DNA of 64,000 nucleotides from Halobaculum sp. MBLA0143 (GCF_041361465.1 NZ_JBGKAC010000001.1:1984001-2048000), one strand, 5' to 3'; positions 51,498 to 61,133 are shown, counted from the stretch's first letter. Translations and numbers: made by a program. Notes: generated by a model from the letters alone, not told the origin.

Positions 51498-51902
51498 ATG
51501 TCAGACGGGGACTACCCGGTGGAGGGACTGCCGACACCCGCAGCGTCGATGGAGCCGGCGACGGTCGTCGACACACAGTTGTCTGCGCTCTCGACCAACG
51601 ACGAGCCGTTCGAAGACGCCGGCGTGTTGACGGCGTACAACTTCGCCTCGCCGTCGAACCGCCGTGCGACCGGGCCCCGCGACCGGTTCGTCCGGATGGT
51701 TCACGGCCCGCAGTACTCGCCGATGATCGACCACGAGGAGGCCGTCACCGGCCCGGTGGAACGCGAGGAGGGCGTCGCTCGCCAGCGTGTCACCCTCACC
51801 GGCCCGACGGGTCGGACGGTCACCTACCGCTTCCGGCTCGTGCGACAGTCGACCGGACAGTTCCGCAACTGCTGGACGACCGCGGGTGTGCTCGTCGACT
51901 GA
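51498..51902 (+). CDS. DUF4864-like protein
   Basis: 134 residues from ATG 51498. The family-like core YNFASPSNRRATGPRDRFVR is followed by a cystatin/NTF2-like sheet (RQRVTLTGPTGRTVTYRFRL) and ends NCWTTAGVLVD, as DUF4864 proteins do from memory. Activity unknown. It is convergent with ilvA. Confidence 0.75.
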   Translation: MSDGDYPVEGLPTPAASMEPATVVDTQLSALSTNDEPFEDAGVLTAYNFASPSNRRATGPRDRFVRMVHGPQYSPMIDHEEAVTGPVEREEGVARQRVTLTGPTGRTVTYRFRLVRQSTGQFRNCWTTAGVLVD

Positions 51903-51944
51903 CCGGGGCCACGCCGTCCGTCGTGGCGTCGTCCGCGTCGCCGA

Positions 51945-53261
51945 TCACACCACCGAGTCGTTGTCGGGCTGGCTCTCGCCGCCGCCGTCACTGTCGCCGA
52001 TCGCGTCCCCCTCCAGCGGGAGGTCACTCGCTCCCTCGGGGACGACCCGGCGGACAGTGTAGCCAGCGGCGTCGATCTCCGCGAGCAGCCCCTCTAACGC
52101 GGCGTTCCCGGGGGTCGTCACCCGGAACACGAGGTGCGCCTTCCCGACGGGGAGGCCGGCCTCCGAGCGGTCGTGACGGACGCTCCGGATGTTCGTGTCG
52201 TAGTCGCCGACGATCTCCGCGATCTCCCCGAGCACACCCGGGCGGTCGTCGATCCGGACGTGTACCGTGACGAACTGGTTGCGGTCGACCAGCGCCCGGG
52301 TCAACACGTCCTGGAGCGTCGCGGTGTCGACGTTCCCCCCACACAGCAACGGGACGATCGTCTCCGACGGCGCCGTCTCCAGGGCGCCCGACTGGAGCGC
52401 GGCGACGCTGGTCGCGGCCGCCCCCTCGACGAGCTGTTTGGCGCGCTCCAACAGCCACAGCGTCGCCGACGCGATCTCCGCGTCCGAGACGGTCACCACC
52501 TCGTCGACGTGTTCGGCGATGACCTCGTACGTCAGCTCCGCGACGCCGCCGGTGGCGATCCCGTCGGCGATGGTGTCGGGGTCGTCCACGTCCACCGGGT
52601 GGCCGGCAGAGAGGCTCTGCGGGAGCGTCGCGGCACCCTCGGCCTGGACGCCGACGATCCGGGCGTCGGAGCCACGACCCCGCAGTGCCGTGGCGACGCC
52701 GGCGATCAGCCCGCCGCCGCCGACGGGGACGACCACCGTGTCTAGCTCCGGCACCTGCTCCAACAGCTCCAACCCGAGCGTCCCCTGGCCGGCGACGACC
52801 GCCGGGTCGTCGTAGGCGTGGACGAACGCCGTCTCCGGGTCGGTCGCCAGCTCGCGAGCGGCCGTCGTCGCGGCCGCGAACGTCTCGCCGATCAGCTCCA
52901 CCGTCGCGCCGTAGCCCCGAGTGGCGTCTACCTTCGTCTGTGGTGCCGTCTCCGGCATCACGACGGTGGCGTCCAGGCCCAACTCCGTCGCCGCGAACGC
53001 GACCCCCTGGGCGTGGTTGCCGGCGCTCGCGGCGACCACCCGCTCCACCTCGCGGTCGCTCGCCACCAGCTCCGCGACGGTGTTGTACGCCCCTCGGGGC
53101 TTGAACGACCCCGTCTTCTGGAGGTGTTCGAACTTCAGCCGCACGTCTGCGCCGACTGCCTCGCCGAGGCTGGCGCTCTCGACGACCGGCGTCTCCGACA
53201 CCTGCGGCACGCCCGCGAGTCGCTCGCGGGCCGCCTCCACGTCGGTCAGTGTGACTGTCAC
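51945..53261 (-). CDS. ilvA: threonine ammonia-lyase (threonine dehydratase)
   Basis: PLP enzyme converting threonine to 2-oxobutanoate for isoleucine synthesis; 438 residues from GTG 53261. PLP Lys in HLQKTGSFKPRGAYNTVAEL (about 53), phosphate cup VVPVGGGGLIAGVATALRGR, and Cys of LLCGGNVDTATL. A C-terminal ACT domain (HVRIDDRPGVLGEIAEIVGD) indicates feedback control by an amino acid. A TATA-like CTTATACC lies about 30 bases upstream, so the mRNA is probably leaderless; the frame extending to 53360 is not used. Confidence 0.95.
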   Translation of the reverse strand: MTVTLTDVEAARERLAGVPQVSETPVVESASLGEAVGADVRLKFEHLQKTGSFKPRGAYNTVAELVASDREVERVVAASAGNHAQGVAFAATELGLDATVVMPETAPQTKVDATRGYGATVELIGETFAAATTAARELATDPETAFVHAYDDPAVVAGQGTLGLELLEQVPELDTVVVPVGGGGLIAGVATALRGRGSDARIVGVQAEGAATLPQSLSAGHPVDVDDPDTIADGIATGGVAELTYEVIAEHVDEVVTVSDAEIASATLWLLERAKQLVEGAAATSVAALQSGALETAPSETIVPLLCGGNVDTATLQDVLTRALVDRNQFVTVHVRIDDRPGVLGEIAEIVGDYDTNIRSVRHDRSEAGLPVGKAHLVFRVTTPGNAALEGLLAEIDAAGYTVRRVVPEGASDLPLEGDAIGDSDGGGESQPDNDSVV

Positions 53262-53287
53262 GAGTTGCCCGACTTTGTCCGAACCGT

Positions 53288-53295
53288 GGTATAAG
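53288..53295 (-). promoter_or_regulatory. TATA-like box for ilvA
   Basis: CTTATACC on the minus strand is centred about 30 bases before the ilvA GTG. Confidence 0.55.
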
Positions 53296-53441
53296 AGCCG
53301 TGGTACGTCGCTCGCGGCGGGTGTGGTCAGTCGTCCCCGACGGGTGTGGTCGGTACCCACCCACGGCGGGACGGCGTCGTGGCCTCCACGACCCCGCCGA
53401 GCGTCCGGGAGACACTTCTACCGTCGTCACGTACTGCGGGT

Positions 53442-53684
53442 GTGAACCTGGAACTCGTCTCCACCGAGGCCGACGAACTGTTCGTCGACCGTACGGCCGG
53501 CGACCGCGGGTCGAAGGGAGCGTTCTTCCACGCCTACGACGACCCCGACGGGGAGTCTCGCTGGGGCTTCCTCTGTGCCAACTGCGAGGCGGCCGACAAC
53601 GCCGTCGACACGATGGGCCGCATCGAGTGCAACGAGTGTGGCAACGTCCGTAAGCCCGACGGCTGGGACGACGCTCACGAGTGA
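53442..53684 (+). CDS. DUF5816-like zinc-ribbon protein
   Basis: 80 residues from GTG 53442. The first half is GSKGAFFHAYDDPDGESRWG; the second has two Cys pairs, LCANCEAADN and IECNECGNVRKPD, making a zinc ribbon. I recall it as haloarchaeal DUF5816; role unknown. Confidence 0.75.
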   Translation: MNLELVSTEADELFVDRTAGDRGSKGAFFHAYDDPDGESRWGFLCANCEAADNAVDTMGRIECNECGNVRKPDGWDDAHE

Positions 53685-53725
53685 CGGACAGAAAGTTTAC
53701 GTCGTAGTCGGTCGAAGCTTACGGC

Positions 53726-54034
53726 GTGGCGCGCACGACGGTCGTCGCCGACACAGCCCGCCGGTTGTTGGCCCCCCGTCGGTCGGTGTTGCTCGCCTTC
53801 GGCCTGCTCGTCGGGCTGTCGACCGTCTACTACCTCCAACTGCTGGTCGGTGAGCCGTTGCCGGGCGTCGACGCCACGCTCCGGGTCGTCAACCGCCCGG
53901 TGGAACTGCTCGCGCGGACGGTCGGCTACGGCGCCGTTCCGGACCCGCTCGGACTGGTCGTGTTCTTGGGGTACTACTACCTCCTGGCCGTCGGGCTCGC
54001 GTGGGTCGGACGCCGACTGTCCGGGCTGGTCTGA
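53726..54034 (+). CDS. small membrane protein, unknown
   Basis: 102 residues from GTG 53726. Two membrane segments (SVLLAFGLLVGLSTVYYLQL and LGLVVFLGYYYLLAVGLAWV) around an amphipathic middle. Basic ends suggest both termini are inside. A TTTACG box lies about 30 bases upstream. No family recognised. Confidence 0.6.
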   Translation: MARTTVVADTARRLLAPRRSVLLAFGLLVGLSTVYYLQLLVGEPLPGVDATLRVVNRPVELLARTVGYGAVPDPLGLVVFLGYYYLLAVGLAWVGRRLSGLV

Positions 54035-54138
54035 TCGGGAACACAGTGGCCGTGGTGGGGGGCGCGCGGCGCTCGCCTCGCCCGACCGTCCGGAGACCGA
54101 CAGCCTCGTTCCCCCGGAGTGGGTCTGTCCGGTACCGA

Positions 54139-55515
54139 ATGGTCACGCTGTTGCACCACTCCGACATCGAGAACGTCTACGACGACCACGAACGCGCCGC
54201 CCGTCTCGCCGGACTGTTGGCGAGCCACGAGGGGCTGGTCGTCGGCACCGGCGACGACACCGCGCCGGGTGTCCTCCCACTCGTGACCCAGGGGCGACAG
54301 TCGATCCCGTTCTTCGAGGGCGCCGGGACGGCCGTCGAGACGTTCGGCAACCACGACTTCGACTTCGGCGTCGCCGCGACCCGCGATCTCGTCGCCGACG
54401 CGCCGCCGACGTGGGTGACCGTCAACGTCCGCGACGAGGACGGTCGGCCGTTCGACCACCACGACGGGGTCGAGCCGTGGGTCGTCAGGACGGTCGACGA
54501 CGCCCGCGTCGGTCTGTTCGGCGTGACCGACCCCGCGACGGACTCGCTGAACCCCGCCGCCGCCGACCTCTCGTTCGACGACCCACTGCCGGCCGCCCGC
54601 GAGGCGGTCGACACACTCCGCGACCGGGTCGACTACGTCGTCGCCCTCTCGCACCTCGGCCAGGGTGACGACGATCTCGCTCGCGTCGACGGCGTGGACG
54701 CCGTCTTGGGTGGCCACGTCCACAGCCGCCGGGTGGAGACCGTCGGCGACGACGACACGCTCGTCACCCGTCCGGGGGTCAACGGGGAGGCGATCGTCGT
54801 CGTCGACCTCTCGCCCGACGGCGCGGCGGGAGAGTTGGTCGAGATCGGTGACGGCGACGCCGCTCGCGACGACAGTGTCACCCCCCGCGACGACGGCGTC
54901 GCCGCCGCGCTGGCCGACCGGACGAGCGAGGCCGGGCTGGACGAGGTGGTGGCCGAGGTGGCCGGCCGGCTGGAGCGCACGGAGGCGACGATCCACGGCG
55001 GAGAGTCTCGAATCGGCAACCTCGTCGCCGACGCCTACCGGTGGGCCGCCGGCACCGACGTTGGCCTCCAGAACGCCGGCGGCATCCGTCTGGGCGACGC
55101 CCTCTCGGGTCCGGTGACGCTCGCGGACTGTATCGGCGTCGTCCCGTTCGAGGAGCCGGTCGTCGTCTGCGAGGTGACCGGGGCCGAACTCCGGGCGCTC
55201 GCCCGGGAGATGTCCGCGTCCGTCGTCGACTTCGGTGACCCCGACTGGTGGCACGGCCACGTCTCCGGGCTGGAACTCGTGTTCGACACCGAAAACGAGA
55301 CCGTCCGGCGGCTCCGGGTCGGGGGTGAGCCCGTCGCCGACGACCGCACCTACACGCTCGCCACCGCCGAGTACCTCCTCCACTCCGACCACGAGTTCCC
55401 CACGCTGTCGGAGCGACACCGAGCCGGCGAACACGGGATCCAACACGAGGTGTTGGCCGAGTTCCTCCGAGAACACGGGGCGTCGGAGGTCGAGGGACGG
55501 ATCTCGCTCGTTTGA
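54139..55515 (+). CDS. metallophosphatase/5'-nucleotidase family protein
   Basis: 458 residues from ATG 54139. N-terminal calcineurin-like domain with LLHHSDIENVYDD, VGTGDDTAPG, ETFGNHDFDFG (GNHD), VALSHLGQGDDD and GGHVHSRRVET. The C-terminal 5'-nucleotidase domain shows IGNLVADAYRWAAGTDVGLQ then NAGGIR, and VPFEEPVVVCEVTGAELRAL. No signal peptide is seen, unlike bacterial UshA, so it is probably cytosolic. Hydrolyses nucleotides or related phosphoesters; exact substrate unknown. Confidence 0.88.
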   Translation: MVTLLHHSDIENVYDDHERAARLAGLLASHEGLVVGTGDDTAPGVLPLVTQGRQSIPFFEGAGTAVETFGNHDFDFGVAATRDLVADAPPTWVTVNVRDEDGRPFDHHDGVEPWVVRTVDDARVGLFGVTDPATDSLNPAAADLSFDDPLPAAREAVDTLRDRVDYVVALSHLGQGDDDLARVDGVDAVLGGHVHSRRVETVGDDDTLVTRPGVNGEAIVVVDLSPDGAAGELVEIGDGDAARDDSVTPRDDGVAAALADRTSEAGLDEVVAEVAGRLERTEATIHGGESRIGNLVADAYRWAAGTDVGLQNAGGIRLGDALSGPVTLADCIGVVPFEEPVVVCEVTGAELRALAREMSASVVDFGDPDWWHGHVSGLELVFDTENETVRRLRVGGEPVADDRTYTLATAEYLLHSDHEFPTLSERHRAGEHGIQHEVLAEFLREHGASEVEGRISLV

Positions 55516-56226
55516 GTGGTCCGTGGTGTGTCAGCTCTCTAGGGGAGGTCCAGTGATCCCTGCCGCCGTGTTCGACTCGTGAGTGCGGACGGTCTGAACC
55601 CCTACGGGGGAGCGAAGGCCTCCCGGACGGTGGCTCCGCCGCCGTCGACGCCTCCTCCGTTCCCGCCCCGTAGAGAGTCACGACGAGCGTTCGCCGGGGA
55701 GACTGTCGACCGACGCTCGTGGGACAGTCGGGGCTCAGTACAGCCCGTTCGCGGCTCACTCCGGTCGGGCGGCTGCACTGCCCGACCCGGCGGGAGCTCC
55801 GGCCCCGACTCGCTCGGCTTCGCAACCCCCCCAGCGATCACGGAAGTTCCCCTCCCGCACAGCGGTCACGGAGGCCCGCGGCACGCCTCCCGTGGGCGGT
55901 CATCAACCGTATGTCGGTTTAACGAACCGTCTCTGGGCGGGCAGCGCTCGCAGTCTCACGAGTGTAACCACGCGAGAGTCTCGTGAGCGGAGCGAACGAG
56001 ACTTCGCCGACGGTCGCTCCGACGTGAGACGAGCGGCCCGGCGACCGGGAGGAGCGAGCAACGCAGTCGGCTGGGTGTGGGTGTGCCGGGACGGAGAGGC
56101 GACGTGACGTGGACTCTCGGGCCGTTCGGGGCCTCACGCTCGCCAGAGCAGAGGCCCACCACGGGCGGGGACCCGAACTACAGTCGGATCGAAACCCACA
56201 ACGTCACCCGTCGCCCACGCCGTCGC
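55516..56226. other. 711-base non-coding region upstream of tgtA
   Basis: No convincing gene in six frames. It holds a dispersed-motif copy (55981-56000), a small inverted repeat CGGTT-TAACG-AACCG (55914-55928) and several GC-rich short inverted repeats (for example GAGTCTCGTGAGCG...GAACGAGACT, 55976-56003). I looked for RNase P and SRP RNA signatures and a tRNA and saw none. The promoter and any leader of tgtA should lie in its right part. Confidence 0.5.
55981..56000 (+). repeat. dispersed 20-base motif, copy 3
   Basis: TCGTGAGCGGAGCGAACGAG, one base from copy 1 (2214-2233, minus strand) and two from the copy at 23121-23140. Confidence 0.5.
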
Positions 56227-57711
56227 ATGCGCGACCACTTCGAGGTGCGCTCGTGGGACGCGGCCGCCCGGTTGGGCGACCTAGAGGTCCCACGAGCGGG
56301 CGTCACCGTGCGGACCCCGGCGTTGATGCCGGTCGTCAACCCGAACCTGGAGACGATCGCTCCCGAGCGACTGGGCGAGGAGTTCGGCGCGGAGATTCTC
56401 ATCACGAACAGCTACATCGTCCGCACGACGGACGGGTTGCGCGAACGGGCACGCGAGCAGGGGCTCCACGACCTCCTGGGGTTCGACGGGGCTATCGTCA
56501 CCGACTCCGGCTCCTTCCAGCTCGCGGAGTACGGCGAGATCAGCGTGACGACGGAGGAGATCGTGGAGTTCCAACGGGAGATCGGCTCCGACGTGGCGAC
56601 CCCGGTGGACGTGCCGACGCCGCCGGACGCGAGCCGCGAACAGGCGACGGCGGATTTAGAGACCACGCGACAGGCGTTAGACGACGCCGCCGCGGTCGAC
56701 ACCGGGGAGATGCTCGTCAACGCACCGGTCCAGGGGTCGACGCACCTGGATCTCCGGGAGCAGTCCGGGCGGGCGGCAGCGGCCACGGACCACGACGTGT
56801 TCCCGGTGGGTGCGGCCGTCCCGTTGCTGAACGACTACCGTTACGCGGATCTGGTCGAGGTGATCCTGGCCGCGAAACGGGGGCTGGGCACGGACTGTCC
56901 CGTCCACCTGTTCGGCGCCGGCCACCCGATGATGCTGGCGTTGGCGACCGCCGCCGGCTGTGACCTGTTCGACTCGGCGGCGTACGCGCTGTACGCCCGC
57001 GACGACCGGTACCTCACGGTCGCCGGCACCCGCGAACTGGACGGAATCGAGGCGTTCCCGTGTTCGTGTGCCGTCTGTACGGACCACACCCCGGCGGATC
57101 TCCGCGACCGAGACGGCGAGACCCGCGAGCGGTTGTTGGCCGAGCACAACCTCCACGTCACGTTCGCGGAGATGCGCCGGATCAGGGACGCGATCCGGCG
57201 CGGGCGGCTGTTGGAGTTGGTGGAGCGCCGGGCACGGGGCCACCCGGGGCTGTTGGACGGCTACCGGACGCTGTTGGATCACGTCGAGCAGGTCGAGCAG
57301 ACGGAGCCAGCCTCCGGCGACAGCTTCTTTCACGTCTCGGCGGAGTCGGCGCGGCGGCCGGCGGTGGTGCGTCACCACGAGCGACTGAGTGAGCTGTCTG
57401 CCCCCGACCGGCTGCTGTGTTCGGAGTACGACGAGCCGAAGGAGCACGACTACGACGCCGTCTGGCGGGTCGTCCCGCCGTTCGGGCCGTTCCCGCGGGC
57501 GCTGTCGTCGACGTACCCGGTGACGGCGACCGTGCCGGAGCGGACGGACCGGGCGGCAGCGCGCGCGGCCGCCGAGGGGGTGGCGGCGCTGGCGTCCGCC
57601 AACCCCGAGACGCGGCTCACGCTGGCACACGACGACTGGGCCGAGACGGCGCTCGCGGCGTTGCCCGACGGCGTCGAGACGGAGAACCTCGCCGGCATCG
57701 GCGAGGAGTGA
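56227..57711 (+). CDS. tgtA: tRNA-guanine(15) transglycosylase
   Basis: Exchanges G15 of archaeal tRNAs for preQ0 on the way to archaeosine; 494 residues from ATG 56227. Catalytic motif [28 protein letters not shown]; second Asp region [27 protein letters not shown]; zinc site with [11 protein letters not shown]. The C-terminal part after about residue 340 is the extra domain of archaeal TgtA, here without an obvious full PUA domain. The ArcS gene is 1.1 kb downstream, so the two archaeosine steps are clustered. Confidence 0.93.
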   Translation: MRDHFEVRSWDAAARLGDLEVPRAGVTVRTPALMPVVNPNLETIAPERLGEEFGAEILITNSYIVRTTDGLRERAREQGLHDLLGFDGAIVTDSGSFQLAEYGEISVTTEEIVEFQREIGSDVATPVDVPTPPDASREQATADLETTRQALDDAAAVDTGEMLVNAPVQGSTHLDLREQSGRAAAATDHDVFPVGAAVPLLNDYRYADLVEVILAAKRGLGTDCPVHLFGAGHPMMLALATAAGCDLFDSAAYALYARDDRYLTVAGTRELDGIEAFPCSCAVCTDHTPADLRDRDGETRERLLAEHNLHVTFAEMRRIRDAIRRGRLLELVERRARGHPGLLDGYRTLLDHVEQVEQTEPASGDSFFHVSAESARRPAVVRHHERLSELSAPDRLLCSEYDEPKEHDYDAVWRVVPPFGPFPRALSSTYPVTATVPERTDRAAARAAAEGVAALASANPETRLTLAHDDWAETALAALPDGVETENLAGIGEE

Positions 57712-57720
57712 GCCGAGGCG

Positions 57721-58650
57721 TCACAGGAGGTACGCCGGGAGCCCGGCGACGACGAGTCCGGCCGCGAGCCCGGCCAGTCCGGCGATACGCGCGACGGCCA
57801 GCGGACGCTCGGTGACGACGCCGTCGCCGGACTGGGTGGACGGGCTCCCCCAGTCGTCCAGCGTCGCCGTCGCCAGGCGGACGAGTCGTCTGGGGGCGAA
57901 CGCGGCCGGCAGGCCGACGACGGCGACGGTCAGCCCGACGCTCAGTGACTGGGGGGTGGGCGTGCCGAGCAACGGGCCGACGGCGTACACCGTCGGGGCG
58001 AGGACGGCCGCCAGCGGCCCCCACCACGCCCCCTCGGTCCGGGCGCCGACGGCGTACAGCGCAGCGCCGGCACCGGCGAGGCCGACGAGTCCGACGGCAG
58101 TCGCGGTCGGGTCGTCGGCGAGGGTCGCCGTCCGGCGGGCGGCGACCGCGAGCGCGTCGATCTCGGCGGGCCACGACCGCACTGCGGCGGCCTCGGAGAC
58201 GGTGACGAGTCGGAACGCCGCCGGCAGCGCGAGCGGGGGGAGCGCCCACGCCGTCCGGCTGCCGACGACACGGACGGAGCCGGCGGCCGCGAAGGCGCCA
58301 GTGAACAACAGCCACGCGCCGCCGACGGCCAGGAGCGTTCCGGGCAGCAGTTGCCGGACGGCCGTGGCGGCGTGGCCGGCCCGGTCGACCGTCACCGTCG
58401 CCGGCGCAGAACAGGGGTCGAACGCGCCGGGCGTGCCCGAACGGCTCTCACAGACATCTGCGGGCGGCCGGCTCGGGTTGTCGATGGTCGTAGTGCCCGT
58501 GACGGCGTCACCGACGGCGTCGGCGGCGACGAGCGTCCCGCCGCCGCAGACGGCCGCCGTCAGGAGGGCGACCGCGAGTGCCGCCCGCGGTCCCGGGCGG
58601 GTGGACGCGAGCGAGGCGAACAGCCGGCGGAGTCGGCTCCCGAGTGACAC
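57721..58650 (-). CDS. polytopic membrane protein between tgtA and arcS
   Basis: 309 residues from GTG 58650 (VSLGSRLRRLFASLASTRPG). About six hydrophobic segments (ALAVALLTAAVCGGGTLVAA, LLPGTLLAVGGAWLLFTGAF, ALPPLALPAAFRLVTV, ATAVGLVGLAGAGAALYAVG, VARIAGLAGLAAGLVVAGLP). Two Cys in the exterior-looking loop (PADVCESRSG, AFDPCSAPATV) could form a disulfide. It resembles YIP1-type haloarchaeal membrane proteins, weakly. It lies on the strand opposite its neighbours. Confidence 0.65.
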   Translation of the reverse strand: MSLGSRLRRLFASLASTRPGPRAALAVALLTAAVCGGGTLVAADAVGDAVTGTTTIDNPSRPPADVCESRSGTPGAFDPCSAPATVTVDRAGHAATAVRQLLPGTLLAVGGAWLLFTGAFAAAGSVRVVGSRTAWALPPLALPAAFRLVTVSEAAAVRSWPAEIDALAVAARRTATLADDPTATAVGLVGLAGAGAALYAVGARTEGAWWGPLAAVLAPTVYAVGPLLGTPTPQSLSVGLTVAVVGLPAAFAPRRLVRLATATLDDWGSPSTQSGDGVVTERPLAVARIAGLAGLAAGLVVAGLPAYLL

Positions 58651-58778
58651 ATGCGTCGGTGGCCGGGCGACCGAAAAGTGTCTTGCTCTCTCGGCGTGCA
58701 GTCGGGAGACGGCGCGACCGGCCCTCCGCTCGGCGCGCACTCGGAAGGCAGTTCAACTGGGGCCACGGACGGGTGGGC

Positions 58779-60581
58779 GTGACCGAACACTTCGAGATTC
58801 ACGAGCGGGACGGCGCCGCTCGACTGGGGGAGCTCAGGCTGACGGAGCCGGTGACGACACCGGGGCTCGTCGCCGGCGCCGACACGGAGCCGCCACACCC
58901 GGACACGGCGGCGGTGATCCGCGACGCCGGCAGCCTCTGGACGGACGAGCGCACGGTGCCCGAGGGCGACGACGATGTCGTGACGGTGCTGCCACACCGG
59001 GCGTTCCCGTCCGGGACCCGCGACGAGGTGGTCGACTCCTTCGCGCCGGAGTTTCCCGCGGTCGACGGCCCCTCGGCGGCGGTCGTCACGAGCGACGCGC
59101 CCGAGGCCGGCGGCGCCGCGGACGCCCCCGTCGACGCGTACGTCCTCTCGGACGCACAGGGGGTCGTCGGCCACGCGAGCGCGTTCGTCGACGCCGTCGT
59201 CCGGACCCGGGCGGCGGTGGCGCCGGACACGGCGTTGTACCTCGCGGGCGTCGCCACCCCCCGAAACGTCGCCGGTCTCGTGTACGCGGGTGTCGATCTG
59301 GTGGACGCGACGGCCGCCCGGGTCGCCGGGTCGCGGGGCCGTTACCTGACGACGGACGGGGAGCGCTTCCTGGAGGATCTCTCGGAACTGCCGTGTGGCT
59401 GTCCGGCCTGTCGAGGGGGTCGCGAGTCGTTCGACCGCCGAGCGTGTGAACGACACAACGTGAACGCGCTGGCGGCGGAGCTCCGGCGGGTCCGCCAGCG
59501 GATCCGAGAGGGGCGACTCCGGGACTATCTGGAGGGGCAGGCCAGACACGAGCAGTGGGTGACGGCGACGCTGCGGGAGCTCGACCAGGAGTACACCCAC
59601 CTGGAGCGTCGGACCCCGGTCGTCCGGGAGGCGGAGATCACGGCCGCGACGGACGACACCCTCCGCCGGCCGGAGATCCAACGGTTCGCCCAACGGGTGA
59701 CGAACCGCTACCGTTGTCGGTTCGACCGCCCGCTCGTGCTCGTCCCGTGTTCCGCTCGGAAGCCGTACTCCGAGTCGCAGTCACACGCCCAGTTCCACGA
59801 CGCGATCCAGTACCGGGCACACCTCGCGTCGATGACCTCTCCCATCGGCGTGGTGCCACAGGAACTGGAGCTGACGTACCCGGCACAGCACTACGACACG
59901 GTCGTCACCGGCCGGTGGACGGAGACGGAGAAGACGTTCGTCGCGGACGTGCTCCGGGCGTACCTCGACCGGACGGACTACCCCCGAGTGATCGCGCACG
60001 TCCCGCCGGAGGGGTACCGCGACATCTGCGAACGGGTGGCCGCGGACGTGGACGTGCCCTTCGAGTTCACGGTGGAGGACCACCCGACGACGACGGCCTC
60101 GATCTCCAATCTCATGCAGACGATCGAGGGGGAGTCGAAGTACCGGAAACGGGAACGCGAGCACAACACCGTCCGGGCCATCGCCGACTACCAGTTCGGC
60201 GAGGGTGCCGGCGACGCGTTGTTCCCGGAGCTGTCGACGACGAGTCGGCTGCCGAAGCTCCAGGTGCGCGACGACGACGGCACGCAGTTGGCGACGATGG
60301 TGCCCAACTACGGCGTGTTGTCGTTCACGCTCGCCGGCGCTCGCGGCTGGGTCGACAGCGACGCGCCGACGAAACGGGTGGAGATCGACAGCTTCGTTCC
60401 GCGGGGGAGCGTGCTCGCGCCGGGCGTGGTCGACGCCGACGACGACATCCGGGTGGGCGACGAGGTGGTCGTCGAAGGACCGTCGGCGTTCGCGGTCGGG
60501 CGCGCCCAGATGTTCGGCCGCGAGATGCGAGCCTCGACCCGTGGAGTCGCGGTGAAGATTCGACACGTCGAAGAACGGTGA
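58779..60581 (+). CDS. arcS: archaeosine synthase ArcS (TgtA2)
   Basis: Converts preQ0-15 in tRNA toward archaeosine; 600 residues from GTG 58779 (VTEHFEIHERDGAARLGELR). It is a paralogue of TgtA (compare the tgtA start [20 protein letters not shown]) that keeps a Cys cluster (LPCGCPACRGG) but lacks the transglycosylase TDSGSFQ motif. The ArcS signature VPCSARKPYSESQSHAQFHD is present, and a C-terminal PUA domain (DDIRVGDEVVVEGPSAFAVG; RGVAVKIRHVEER) binds tRNA. The open frame to 58578 is spurious. Confidence 0.94.
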   Translation: MTEHFEIHERDGAARLGELRLTEPVTTPGLVAGADTEPPHPDTAAVIRDAGSLWTDERTVPEGDDDVVTVLPHRAFPSGTRDEVVDSFAPEFPAVDGPSAAVVTSDAPEAGGAADAPVDAYVLSDAQGVVGHASAFVDAVVRTRAAVAPDTALYLAGVATPRNVAGLVYAGVDLVDATAARVAGSRGRYLTTDGERFLEDLSELPCGCPACRGGRESFDRRACERHNVNALAAELRRVRQRIREGRLRDYLEGQARHEQWVTATLRELDQEYTHLERRTPVVREAEITAATDDTLRRPEIQRFAQRVTNRYRCRFDRPLVLVPCSARKPYSESQSHAQFHDAIQYRAHLASMTSPIGVVPQELELTYPAQHYDTVVTGRWTETEKTFVADVLRAYLDRTDYPRVIAHVPPEGYRDICERVAADVDVPFEFTVEDHPTTTASISNLMQTIEGESKYRKREREHNTVRAIADYQFGEGAGDALFPELSTTSRLPKLQVRDDDGTQLATMVPNYGVLSFTLAGARGWVDSDAPTKRVEIDSFVPRGSVLAPGVVDADDDIRVGDEVVVEGPSAFAVGRAQMFGREMRASTRGVAVKIRHVEER

Positions 60582-60596
60582 CGGCGCGAGGGTGCG

Positions 60597-61133
60597 TTAC
60601 GACTCCGAGTCGCCGTCCGTCTCGCGGTCCGTCTCCGTCGCGGCTCTCGGCGCTCGGTCGGAGTGTCGACCCCGCGTGTCGGCGTTCGGCGTGAGTGTCG
60701 CGTCCGCGCCGAAGACGAGCCGGCCGTGGCGGTGCCAGACGGCCGCGAGGAGGTACGTCGCCGCGACCCCTCCCAGTTCCAACCCGGTCGACACCGGGCT
60801 CCCGGGCGGGGGGGTGACGCCGACCAGGAACGCGCCGGCCGGGACGGTGACGGCGACACACAGCCCGGCGACGGTCAGTCGGAACACGACGGCACCCAAC
60901 GCCGTCACCGACCGACCGACGTACCAGTAGCCGGCCGCGACAGGGGTGGTGGCGGCGACGGTCGCCGCCCACGACGGCACGACCGGGAACAACAGTCCTC
61001 GCAGTTCGACCACCGGAACGACCAACAGAATCGTCCAGCCGACGAACGACAGGACGAACCCCTGGGGGGTGCGGGGGTGAGGGGGCACGACACCTCGTAC
61101 CGACTCACCCGACGAATAAGTTTCGGTACTCAC
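60597..61133 (-). CDS. membrane protein, four TM segments, unknown
   Basis: 178 residues from GTG 61133. Hydrophobic segments: GFVLSFVGWTILLVVPVVEL, WAATVAATTPVAAGYWYVG, VVFRLTVAGLCVAVTVPAGA, LELGGVAATYLLAAVW, followed by a charged, disordered C-terminal tail. AT-rich DNA just upstream (61123-61165) would hold the promoter. No family recognised. Confidence 0.65.
   Translation of the reverse strand: MSTETYSSGESVRGVVPPHPRTPQGFVLSFVGWTILLVVPVVELRGLLFPVVPSWAATVAATTPVAAGYWYVGRSVTALGAVVFRLTVAGLCVAVTVPAGAFLVGVTPPPGSPVSTGLELGGVAATYLLAAVWHRHGRLVFGADATLTPNADTRGRHSDRAPRAATETDRETDGDSES

Noticed and set aside
55516-56226. RNase P RNA or SRP RNA candidate
   Set aside because: The conserved core signatures I know for either RNA are not visible in either strand.
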